A stretch of DNA of 64,000 bases from Oscillospiraceae bacterium (lineage in GTDB: Bacteria; Bacillota; Clostridia; Oscillospirales; Oscillospiraceae), in contig JAAWDI010000011.1 in assembly GCA_022793685.1 (NCBI GenBank), forward strand, positions 1 to 64,000. Direction: 5' to 3'. The position numbers and the translations under genes are program-made. Positions 56,378-64,000 of the stretch are shown in pieces. The stretch's first letter is position 1. Each line of letters opens with the position of its first letter. The notes under the pieces were generated by a model, which did not search any database, was not told the DNA's origin, and worked only from the letters and a program-made list of their open reading frames with translations.

Positions 56378-57528
56378 AGGCGGAACAGTCCTTTCAATAC
56401 CACGCCAATCTGCTCCGCCCCCACAGAGAAGAACAGGGTGTTCACCGCGAAGAAGAAGGTCACCGCCGCGCACCGCAGGAAGTAGACCGGTTTGGGCGTT
56501 TTCCGCTTGTCTACCGTGGTCAGGCTGAAGATATTTTCGATGGCAAGAAACGCACCCATAAAGAGGCCGTCGACGACCGTAGCCACGCTGAATTCATGCC
56601 ACAGGGACATGACCACCATGGTGCAGACGCCGATGAGCGCGCCCAGCCAGCGGTTGAGCCGCTTGCCGTTCACCACCACAAAGATATGCTCCCGTATCCA
56701 GTCGCTGAGGGTGACGTGCCACTTCCGCCAGAACTGGGTGAAGCTGGCCGCCGTCCACGGCTGCTTGAAGTTTTCCGGCAGCACAAATCCGGTGAAGGAA
56801 CCAACCGCAATAGCAAGGTCGCTGTACCCGGACAGGTCGAAGTACAGCAGCAGGTAACTGCACGCCAGCGTGGCGAGGCTCACCAGAAGGCACGCCCGCG
56901 CCGCCGTCAGACGCTCCAGCACCATGCCCAGCAGAGCGGCCAGCACCATCTTTTTGAACAGGCCGCGGATAAAGCGCTTCACGCCTTCGGTGGCCGCCTC
57001 CGCCGTCACCGCCTTGGGGTGGAGGTAATACTTTTCAAAATCCCGATAGCGCAAGATTGGCCCAGCGGTCATCACCGGAAAATAGAGGATGAAGTTGGCA
57101 TAGGCAATCAGCGGGATACGCTTGTCGGCATAGTACACATAGAACACGCCGTCGATGGCCTTCAGCATATTGTACGCCATGCCCACCAGCGTAAACACCG
57201 CCGGAAGGGCGGGCAGCAGAAGCGCCGCCCGCGCATAGAGGAACGGGGACGCGCACAGCACGCAAAACACGACAAACAGCCCTTTACGCACGGACTTTCC
57301 CTTCACCGCCCCTAAAATCCGCAGCAAAAGCCATGTGGCCACGGTGTAGACCACATAAAAGGCGGCCAACTGCGGCGAAACATAGATGAGCAGCGCCAAA
57401 TCGAACGCCAGCAAAAGGGGCGTAAGCCGTTGTCCCGGCCTCAGTCTGCCCACAACGGCGGCCAGCGCCGCATACAGCAGGGTGGACGCTAAAATCCACA
57501 GCAGGGTGTCAACTTGCAGGTACCACAT
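56374..57528 (-). CDS. MBOAT-family O-acyltransferase (DltB-like)
   Basis: Multi-TM; FWRKWHVTLSDWIREHIF and MSLWHEFS MBOAT histidine motifs. Confidence 0.9.
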   Translation of the reverse strand: MWYLQVDTLLWILASTLLYAALAAVVGRLRPGQRLTPLLLAFDLALLIYVSPQLAAFYVVYTVATWLLLRILGAVKGKSVRKGLFVVFCVLCASPFLYARAALLLPALPAVFTLVGMAYNMLKAIDGVFYVYYADKRIPLIAYANFILYFPVMTAGPILRYRDFEKYYLHPKAVTAEAATEGVKRFIRGLFKKMVLAALLGMVLERLTAARACLLVSLATLACSYLLLYFDLSGYSDLAIAVGSFTGFVLPENFKQPWTAASFTQFWRKWHVTLSDWIREHIFVVVNGKRLNRWLGALIGVCTMVVMSLWHEFSVATVVDGLFMGAFLAIENIFSLTTVDKRKTPKPVYFLRCAAVTFFFAVNTLFFSVGAEQIGVVLKGLFRL

Positions 57529-57534
57529 ACGGCG

Positions 57535-57795
57535 TTAATCGCCCTTCTCCTGCAATTTGCGCTCCACGACCTCCGCAATCTCGTTGACGGTGTTCATGGC
57601 GTAAAGGATGATGTCCTTCTGGGTAATTTCCACCCCAAAGGTCTCCTCCAAAAACAGCACGATTTCCGTGGCGCCCAAAGAGTCCACAAAGCCGTAGTCG
57701 AACAGATGAACGTCGTCATCAAAATCGGGGTCGTCCGCCTCGATTTCAAAGTGCTCCATGATATAAGCCCGCAGGGTATCCTTTACATTTTCCAT
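57535..57795 (-). CDS. acyl/aminoacyl carrier protein (DltC-like)
   Basis: 86 aa; phosphopantetheine motif FVDSLGATEIV. Confidence 0.88.
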   Translation of the reverse strand: MENVKDTLRAYIMEHFEIEADDPDFDDDVHLFDYGFVDSLGATEIVLFLEETFGVEITQKDIILYAMNTVNEIAEVVERKLQEKGD

Positions 57796-57813
57796 GGTCG
57801 TATTCCTCGCTTT

Positions 57814-58287
57814 TTACAGTTTCTTGTCATAAATCGTCCCCACGGGACGCATCCCCACGCTTTCCCAGAAGCGGTGGGCGTTGGGGTTCTGCTGCAAAAC
57901 TTGAAGCTGCATGACAGGCACGCCCTGCTCCCGCAGCCAATTTTCAGCATAGGCGGTCAGCTCGCCCGCCAGCCCGTTCCGCCGCAGGTCCGGGGCCACA
58001 TACAGGTCGTTCAGGTAGCCCGTGCGGCCGCTGCCCTCGCAGAGGTATTCCCCCGAAAGGCGCAGGATGGAGCAAAACACAAAGCCGCCCACACTGCCGA
58101 CCGCTCGCTCGGCCACAGCCGTCAGGATGAGCTTGGAGCGCACCTTCAGCCGCAAAACGTCCTCCAGTGCGTTTTCGTTCACGTCGTAGGGCATCCCGCA
58201 GGCCGTCAGTTCCCGGTGGTAGTCCCGGTATAAGGCCAGCAGACTGGAGAACTCCTCCTCCCGCATCGGCCGGATAACAACTCCCAT
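57814..58287 (-). CDS. GNAT-family N-acetyltransferase
   Basis: LNDLYVAPDLRRNGLAGELTAYAENWLREQGVPVMQLQVLQQNPNAHRFWESVGMRPVG. Confidence 0.9.
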   Translation of the reverse strand: MGVVIRPMREEEFSSLLALYRDYHRELTACGMPYDVNENALEDVLRLKVRSKLILTAVAERAVGSVGGFVFCSILRLSGEYLCEGSGRTGYLNDLYVAPDLRRNGLAGELTAYAENWLREQGVPVMQLQVLQQNPNAHRFWESVGMRPVGTIYDKKL

Positions 58288-58290
58288 GGG

Positions 58291-59817
58291 TCAGCCCTCC
58301 TTCAGCAGTTCCCGCTTCAGCCGCACCCGGTCAATCTTCCGGTTGGCCGTCATGGGCAGGGCGGGCATGACCTCCAACCGCTTAGGCAGCATATACTTGG
58401 GAATCAGCTTGCCCAGGGCCGCGTTCAGCTTCCGCAGGGAGAGCATTTCCCCGCTCTGCACAACCAGCATGATTTCCTGCGCCCCCTCGTCGAACAGGGC
58501 GCACACGTTCTCCACACCCGGCAGGGTGGAGGCCGCCGTCTCGATGTCCCCAAGTTCGATGCGGTTGCCCCGCAGCTTGAACTGGTGGTCGCGCCGCCCT
58601 AAAAAGGTCAGATTGCCGTCCGCCTCCCACCGGGCGATGTCGCCGGTGCGGTACATCCGCTCTCCCCAGTTTGGGTTTAGCGGGTTGGGTACAAAGGCTT
58701 TTTCCGTCAGCTCTGGGGCGTTCCAATAGCCCAGCGCCAGAGAGCTGCCGATGACGCACAGCTCTCCCTCCTCGCCCTCGCCCGCAATTTTGCCGTCCCC
58801 GGTGAGCAGCACCACCCTGCTGTTGGCGCACGGCTTACCGATGGGCAGGCTGTCGCTGTCTGCAAAGTCGCGGTCGACGAGGTAGCAGGTGCAGTCCACC
58901 GTGATTTCAGTGGGGCCGTACAGGTTGGCATAGGTGCAGTGGGGCAGCGCTCGCCGCCAGATATTCAGATGTTTGTTGGGCATCACCTCACCGGCGAAGG
59001 CCACCGTCTTGAGGTGGGGGAGTTCCCTGCCCTCCAGCGCCCCGGAATTGGCCACGCTAATCATCACCGTGGGCACCCAGAACACGCAGGTCACCTGTTT
59101 TTCCGCCACAAAGTCCATCAGCTTCTGTGGATACATAAACAGGATTTCCGGAATGATGACCAGCTTTGCCCCCGTCATCAGGCAGCCATACAGGTCAAAC
59201 ACACAGTTGTCAAAGTGGAACCCGGACTGAAGCCCCAGCGCCGACTGCTCCGTCAGGCCGAAGGTCTCCACCACCCACGCCGCATAGTCCAAAACGCCCC
59301 GGTGGGCGACGGTCACGCCCTTGGGCGTGCCGGTGGAGCCGGAGGTATACATGATATAGGCCGGGTCGGTATCAATCACTCCGCCCAGTGAGCGTTCCAG
59401 CGCCGCGGCGTCCGCAGGGCAGACGGCCAATTCGGTATAGAGGGACACCCTTGCAGCCCCCACGTCCAGCCCGGACAGCACTTCCCGCCCCGCCTCGTCG
59501 GTGACGATGAGGGCGGGGGCCAGATTTTCAATGGTTTTCTGCAAGCGCCCCAGCGGCACCGCGTAATCCAGGGGCGCATAGGGGCAGCCCGCGTACAGCG
59601 CCGCCAGATAGGCCGCCACGCTCTCCTTGTTCTTGGGCAGGTACACCAGCACCGGCCGGTTGGGACCAAAGTCCATGCCCACAATGGCGGTGGCCACTGC
59701 CTCCGTCTGGGCCTTCAGTTCCCGCCATGTCCATGCGCCGCGCTCGTCCTCCACCGCCGCCCGTTCCGGGAACCGCGCGGCTGTCCCGGCCAGCAGTCGG
59801 GCCGCTGAATTCAGCAT
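58291..59817 (-). CDS. amino-acid adenylation enzyme A1 (DltA-like)
   Basis: YIMYTSGSTGTPKGV, FDNCVFDLYG, FAGEVMP, NLYGPTEIT, YRTGDIARW, ANRKIDR core motifs. Confidence 0.92.
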   Translation of the reverse strand: MLNSAARLLAGTAARFPERAAVEDERGAWTWRELKAQTEAVATAIVGMDFGPNRPVLVYLPKNKESVAAYLAALYAGCPYAPLDYAVPLGRLQKTIENLAPALIVTDEAGREVLSGLDVGAARVSLYTELAVCPADAAALERSLGGVIDTDPAYIMYTSGSTGTPKGVTVAHRGVLDYAAWVVETFGLTEQSALGLQSGFHFDNCVFDLYGCLMTGAKLVIIPEILFMYPQKLMDFVAEKQVTCVFWVPTVMISVANSGALEGRELPHLKTVAFAGEVMPNKHLNIWRRALPHCTYANLYGPTEITVDCTCYLVDRDFADSDSLPIGKPCANSRVVLLTGDGKIAGEGEEGELCVIGSSLALGYWNAPELTEKAFVPNPLNPNWGERMYRTGDIARWEADGNLTFLGRRDHQFKLRGNRIELGDIETAASTLPGVENVCALFDEGAQEIMLVVQSGEMLSLRKLNAALGKLIPKYMLPKRLEVMPALPMTANRKIDRVRLKRELLKEG

Positions 59818-61343
59818 CAGGCGTCCTCCTCCGTCAGGGTGGCCTTGAGGGCCACCCTGTCTATCTTGTCGTTGGCGGTGTGGGGCAGCTTGTCCATCAC
59901 CACCAGCTCCCCCGGCATCATGTACTGGGGGATATATTCCTTTAAGGCAAGGCGCATCTTCCGCAGGGTTATGGCCGCCTGCGACTCCACAAACAGCACA
60001 ATGCGCTCCCGCGGCGCGTCAAAAACGGCGCAGGCGTTTTCTACGCCCGCCACGCACATGGCGGCGTTTTCCACCTCGCCCAGTTCGATGCGGTTGCCCT
60101 TCAGCTTTATTTGGAAGTCCTTCCGGCCCAAAAAGCGGATGAGGCCGTCCTCGCCCCACTGGGCCAGGTCTCCGGTGCGGTACATCCGCTCTGGGAAGGA
60201 AGGACTGAGGGGATTGGGCACAAAGGCCTTGGCCGTGATTTCCGGAGCGTTCCAGTAGCCCAGCGCCACGCCGCTGCCCATAACGCACAGCTCCCCCGTC
60301 TCGCCGGGGGCGGCCGGGCGGCCGTCCTCCGTCAGAATGAGCACCCGCATATTCTCGCACGCCTTGCCGATGGGCAGGCTCTCATGGTCTTCAAAGGGAC
60401 GTTCCACCTTGTAATAACAGCACACGTCGGTGATTTCCGTGGGGCCGTACAGGTTGGCATAGGTGCAGTGGGGCAGCGCCCGCCGCCAGATGTTCAACTG
60501 CTTGTTGGGCATCACCTCGCCGCAGAAGGCCACGTTTTTGAGCTTGGGAAGGCCTCTGCCCTCCAGCGCGCCGGAGTTGGCCACGTTAATCATCACCGTG
60601 GGCACCCAAAAAATAGAGGTTACCTTATGCTCCTCCAGATATTCCGGCAGCTTGGAGGGGAACAGGTACAGGCTGTCAGGCACCAGCAGCAGCGTGCCGC
60701 CGCAGCGGAGAGTTCCATAGATGTCAAAGGTGGAATTGTCAAAGTAAAAGGGCGCCTGACTGGCCATGACGGTACTTTCGTCAAAGGCGAAGGTATCGGC
60801 CACCCACGCCGCATAGTCCAGAATGCCACGGTGTGGAATGGTCACTCCCTTGGGGGTTCCGGTGGAACCGGAGGTGTACATGATATAAATGGGGTCGGTG
60901 TCCACCACCTGAGAGATGGCAGCGTCCACAGCCTCGCCGTTCTCCTGTCCTGCCAGCAGTTCCTCTATGAGCAGAACTCTTGTTCCGTCCAGAGAAAGCT
61001 CCTCCAAATTGGTTAAAAGCTCCCCATTGGTGACCACATAGCCGGGGCGGAGGTTGTCCACGATTTTCTGAAGCCGCGCCATGGGAATGTGAGAATCCAC
61101 CGGAGCATAGGGACTTCCGGCGCACTGCGCGCCGAAGAAGGCCGCCAGCGCATGGATGCTTTTGGGCAGGTAGACCACCACAGGGGTGCGGGGCTGCGCG
61201 CCGCCCGCCAGTAGGCCGGAACCGACCGCGCGGGCCATGGAGCGCAGTTCTCCGTAAGTGACGGAGGCGTTTTCCTCCTCCACGGCCACCCTGCCGCCGC
61301 AACGGGCCGCCGCCTGCTCCAAAAGGCAAATGGCTGAATTCAT
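59817..61343 (-). CDS. amino-acid adenylation enzyme A2 (DltA-like)
   Basis: YIMYTSGSTGTPKGV, FDNSTFDIYG, FCGEVMP, NLYGPTEIT, YRTGDLAQW, ANDKIDR; tandem paralogue of A1. Confidence 0.92.
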   Translation of the reverse strand: MNSAICLLEQAAARCGGRVAVEEENASVTYGELRSMARAVGSGLLAGGAQPRTPVVVYLPKSIHALAAFFGAQCAGSPYAPVDSHIPMARLQKIVDNLRPGYVVTNGELLTNLEELSLDGTRVLLIEELLAGQENGEAVDAAISQVVDTDPIYIMYTSGSTGTPKGVTIPHRGILDYAAWVADTFAFDESTVMASQAPFYFDNSTFDIYGTLRCGGTLLLVPDSLYLFPSKLPEYLEEHKVTSIFWVPTVMINVANSGALEGRGLPKLKNVAFCGEVMPNKQLNIWRRALPHCTYANLYGPTEITDVCCYYKVERPFEDHESLPIGKACENMRVLILTEDGRPAAPGETGELCVMGSGVALGYWNAPEITAKAFVPNPLSPSFPERMYRTGDLAQWGEDGLIRFLGRKDFQIKLKGNRIELGEVENAAMCVAGVENACAVFDAPRERIVLFVESQAAITLRKMRLALKEYIPQYMMPGELVVMDKLPHTANDKIDRVALKATLTEEDA

Positions 61344-61362
61344 CATGGCGTTCCCTCCGGTG

Positions 61363-64000
61363 TCATTCCGCAGAATAATGTAGGTTCAGGGTGTCGGCCT
61401 CGCCGTACTTGGTGAAGCGGGTGTTGCCGTCAATTTCCTCCACCGTCCAGCCCTCGCTGTCGGTGTCGGCCTCGCCCGCCACCGTGAGCTGCATCATGCC
61501 GCCGTCTGAAAAGGCGACCTTTGCGCCGTTCTTGGCGGGCGTGATTTCCGCCGGAATATTGATTTGCTGGATGTGGGGAACGGTCTCCGCTTCCTCCGTC
61601 TCATAGACGCGAACCGTCTTGTTCAGCCCCACATACAGGCAGCCGTTTTCGCCCCAATACCACACGTCGGCGTCGGTGGCGAAGGTCTTGCCCGCCAGCT
61701 TTTCCCCGAAGGTAACCTTCACCCCGCAGGCGTTGGCATAACGGGCATCCTTCAGGGGGTACGCCATGCCGTCGTCCCCCGCCGCCACCGCAAAGGAGAA
61801 GCCCTTCTGTCCCTTGGCGGGGGTCAGCTTTGCCGTCATGTGGATGGCGGCGGCGGACGCCTTCATCTGCTGGTGCTCGCCTACAAAGTTGTAGTCGAAG
61901 GCGCGGCGGAAAGCCTCCGCCTGCCCGATTACCTTGGCGTTCTCCTCCGGGTCTTTGTAGTTCAAATCCATGTGGTAAAAGAGGCACGCCGGCATCTCAT
62001 ACTTGCCGGACAGCAGGGCATAGGTGTCGTCCCGATAGAGCACCGTGGAGCAGTTCTGCACCAAGATGGTCTGCTTGTCCTCGTCCAGCAGGAAGAAGGG
62101 GTAAACCACCGCGTTTTCCGGGCTGACCTGAGGGGTGCCCTGACTGGCGCGGGCCGGAGAAAAACCGGAATCCCACAGCAGGCCCGCCCGCCATTCCGAG
62201 CGGAAGGTCTGGCTGGGGGAGGCGGTGCTGGAATACCATGTATGGCGGTTAGCGCCCACGGTCTCCGTGTCGATGCCATAGCTTTGCAGCGCCCACTTCT
62301 GGGCTGACAACTCCGCCACCTCCGCCTCTACGGTGGCATACCGTCCGGTCATGACGTGCAGCCCCAGATAAAAGCCCCGTTCCTTGGCAAAATCAACTGT
62401 TTTTTGCAGCTCCTCCCGATGGGGGAAATAGGGGGAGTCGATGGGGTAAGCCATACCGTATTCCAGCGAGCCAATCAGCAGGTCTATTACGCCGTCGCCG
62501 TTCAGGTCGTAAAAGACCGGCACGCAGTTGTTTTGGAACATCAAAAGGTCGTTGCCATGGTAGTTGGCGGCGGTGTTGGCCAGATAGCCGTCAAAGCGTA
62601 GTGCTCCGTCCACGGTTTTCAGCTTCATGATATAGCCCGCGAAGGTTCCGACTGCCAAGTCGTTTTTGCCGTCGCCGTCCCAGTCCACCACCCGCGGGGC
62701 CAGAAAGCTGCCCGTCTCCTCTTCGGGGACGGTGATAACTGTTCGGCGGCCCCCCACGCTGAGCCGGTCTGTCCGGTTCCCGTACCACACCTCCAGCCGA
62801 CGGGTGTCGGAACCGATAACCAAATCGGGGCAGCCGTCGTTGTTCAGGTCGCCCACCTCCGGGAGAGCCTGTCCCCCCATACGGGCGGAACAAAGCTGCC
62901 GCCGGGCAGAGAACGTGCCGTCCTCATTGCCAGCAAACCAGTACACCCGTCCGTCGCCCGCTCCGCAGACCACATCGGGAATGCCGTCGCCGTTGACCTC
63001 CGTCAGCACTGGGGCGGAATAGCTTCCCACCGTAAGGGGCTTGCCCAACACATCCTTGAGCAGCACCGCCTCTTTGGTGGTCAGCCGGTCGTCAAAACCG
63101 ACGCCTTCAAAATAGTAAAGCAGGCCGTCGCTGCTGCCGCACAGCAGGTCTACCTTGCCGTCTCCGTTCCAGTCGCAGGCGCAGGGATAAGCCCGCTGGT
63201 CATACTGGGGATAGCTTTCAAAATAGCCGCCTGCGTCGGGAATATCCGCCAGCGACAGCCATGTTTCTCCGGCGGCTACATGGGTCCCTGAACCGTATGC
63301 GCTTTCGCTGCTGTCCAAGCCATAAGCGTACCGCCCGCCCGGCTTGCCCAGCAGGTAGGTCACGGACTCAGAGCGCGTCCACCACGCCATGGAATTGCGC
63401 ACCAGCGTATAGGACGGCACCTGAGAGGCGTCCATGGCCGCCTCGGCAAATAACTCCGCCGCACCGTTGGCGATGCCGGTCAGTTCCTCATAGTGCAGCT
63501 CCCACGACATATCGGGCCGCCCATAGCTGCCATATACCTTGGAAAGGGAAAACCCCCACCGCTGACGAGCCAGATAAGCCATGAATTCATTGACCATCAG
63601 CTGATTGCAGGAGGCCGTGGCGCTGGAAAAGGCGGTCTGTCCTTCCCGCGCCTCCATAGCCAAGCCCGTGATGAAAAAGGGATTGGGCAGGAGCGCGTTG
63701 GTAAACAGCACATGACCCTCGCCCCAACGGTTGAGGGCGTATACCGCAAGGCCGTTCCGCTCTGCCAGCGCCTCCGCCGTGGAGGGCGCCATGCCATAGC
63801 CGTAGTCGTTCTCCTTGAGCGCCGGATAGTCCTTGTATTCCGCATAGAGTCCGGCGAAGTCCTCCACCAGCTCCTGTATGGGCCTTAAATCCTCCCCCAC
63901 TGCGGGGTATTCCATTCCCTCTGCCGGACAGTCCTCGATTTTTTGAAAGGACTCCGCGCCCAAAACGGCGGGGTCAAAGTAATCCCACAGCTCGTTTGGT
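61363..64000 (-). CDS. large FG-GAP/VCBS-repeat surface protein (5' end beyond window)
   Basis: Repeats DWNGDGKVDLLCG, EVNGDGIPDVVCG, DLNNDGCPDLVIG, DWDGDGKNDLAVG, DLNGDGVIDLLIG; frame remains open to 64000 (PNELWDYFDPAVLGAES...). Confidence 0.85.
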   Translation of the reverse strand, partial: PNELWDYFDPAVLGAESFQKIEDCPAEGMEYPAVGEDLRPIQELVEDFAGLYAEYKDYPALKENDYGYGMAPSTAEALAERNGLAVYALNRWGEGHVLFTNALLPNPFFITGLAMEAREGQTAFSSATASCNQLMVNEFMAYLARQRWGFSLSKVYGSYGRPDMSWELHYEELTGIANGAAELFAEAAMDASQVPSYTLVRNSMAWWTRSESVTYLLGKPGGRYAYGLDSSESAYGSGTHVAAGETWLSLADIPDAGGYFESYPQYDQRAYPCACDWNGDGKVDLLCGSSDGLLYYFEGVGFDDRLTTKEAVLLKDVLGKPLTVGSYSAPVLTEVNGDGIPDVVCGAGDGRVYWFAGNEDGTFSARRQLCSARMGGQALPEVGDLNNDGCPDLVIGSDTRRLEVWYGNRTDRLSVGGRRTVITVPEEETGSFLAPRVVDWDGDGKNDLAVGTFAGYIMKLKTVDGALRFDGYLANTAANYHGNDLLMFQNNCVPVFYDLNGDGVIDLLIGSLEYGMAYPIDSPYFPHREELQKTVDFAKERGFYLGLHVMTGRYATVEAEVAELSAQKWALQSYGIDTETVGANRHTWYSSTASPSQTFRSEWRAGLLWDSGFSPARASQGTPQVSPENAVVYPFFLLDEDKQTILVQNCSTVLYRDDTYALLSGKYEMPACLFYHMDLNYKDPEENAKVIGQAEAFRRAFDYNFVGEHQQMKASAAAIHMTAKLTPAKGQKGFSFAVAAGDDGMAYPLKDARYANACGVKVTFGEKLAGKTFATDADVWYWGENGCLYVGLNKTVRVYETEEAETVPHIQQINIPAEITPAKNGAKVAFSDGGMMQLTVAGEADTDSEGWTVEEIDGNTRFTKYGEADTLNLHYSAE

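Noticed and set aside
1-64000. CRISPR arrays, tRNA/rRNA genes, prophage or transposase genes, restriction or other defence systems
   Set aside because: No regularly spaced repeats, no cloverleaf or rRNA signature, and no transposase, integrase or defence-gene motifs noticed by eye; a tRNAscan/ISfinder/DefenseFinder run would be needed for certainty.

Overview
Chromosomal window from a GC-rich, low-GC-phylum (Firmicutes/Clostridia, Oscillospiraceae-like) bacterium, mostly housekeeping: dusB, ECF sigma/anti-sigma, an EF-G paralogue, rny-ymdB, an SbcCD-like pair, lepB, spoVB/yabM-mazG-hup-rqcP, punA, butyrate kinase, pgi, rpsF-ssb-rpsR, recJ-relA-dtd-hemZ-mrp. Accessory content includes three S-layer-homology (SLH) proteins, a lipoprotein serpin, a MarR/MATE pair and a TM1266-regulator/ABC-transporter operon. 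No rRNA, tRNA, CRISPR array or transposase was recognised. The strongest candidates for novelty are: (i) a Dlt-like surface aminoacylation operon (55.3-64 kb) with two different adenylation enzymes, a GNAT, a DltX-like microprotein and a large FG-GAP surface protein; (ii) a TetM-like translational GTPase fused to a Rae1/YacP-type NYN endoribonuclease domain (27.2-29.7 kb); (iii) an rqcP gene whose 5' end is duplicated around a 154-bp hairpin-rich insert; (iv) an orphan ncRNA candidate with promoter and terminator (minus strand, ~52.80-52.98 kb); (v) a structured, possibly riboswitch-like leader upstream of the TM1266/ABC operon; (vi) a serpin whose ribosome-binding site is sequestered in a long hairpin. 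All calls come from reading the sequence and supplied ORFs; no database search or folding program was run.
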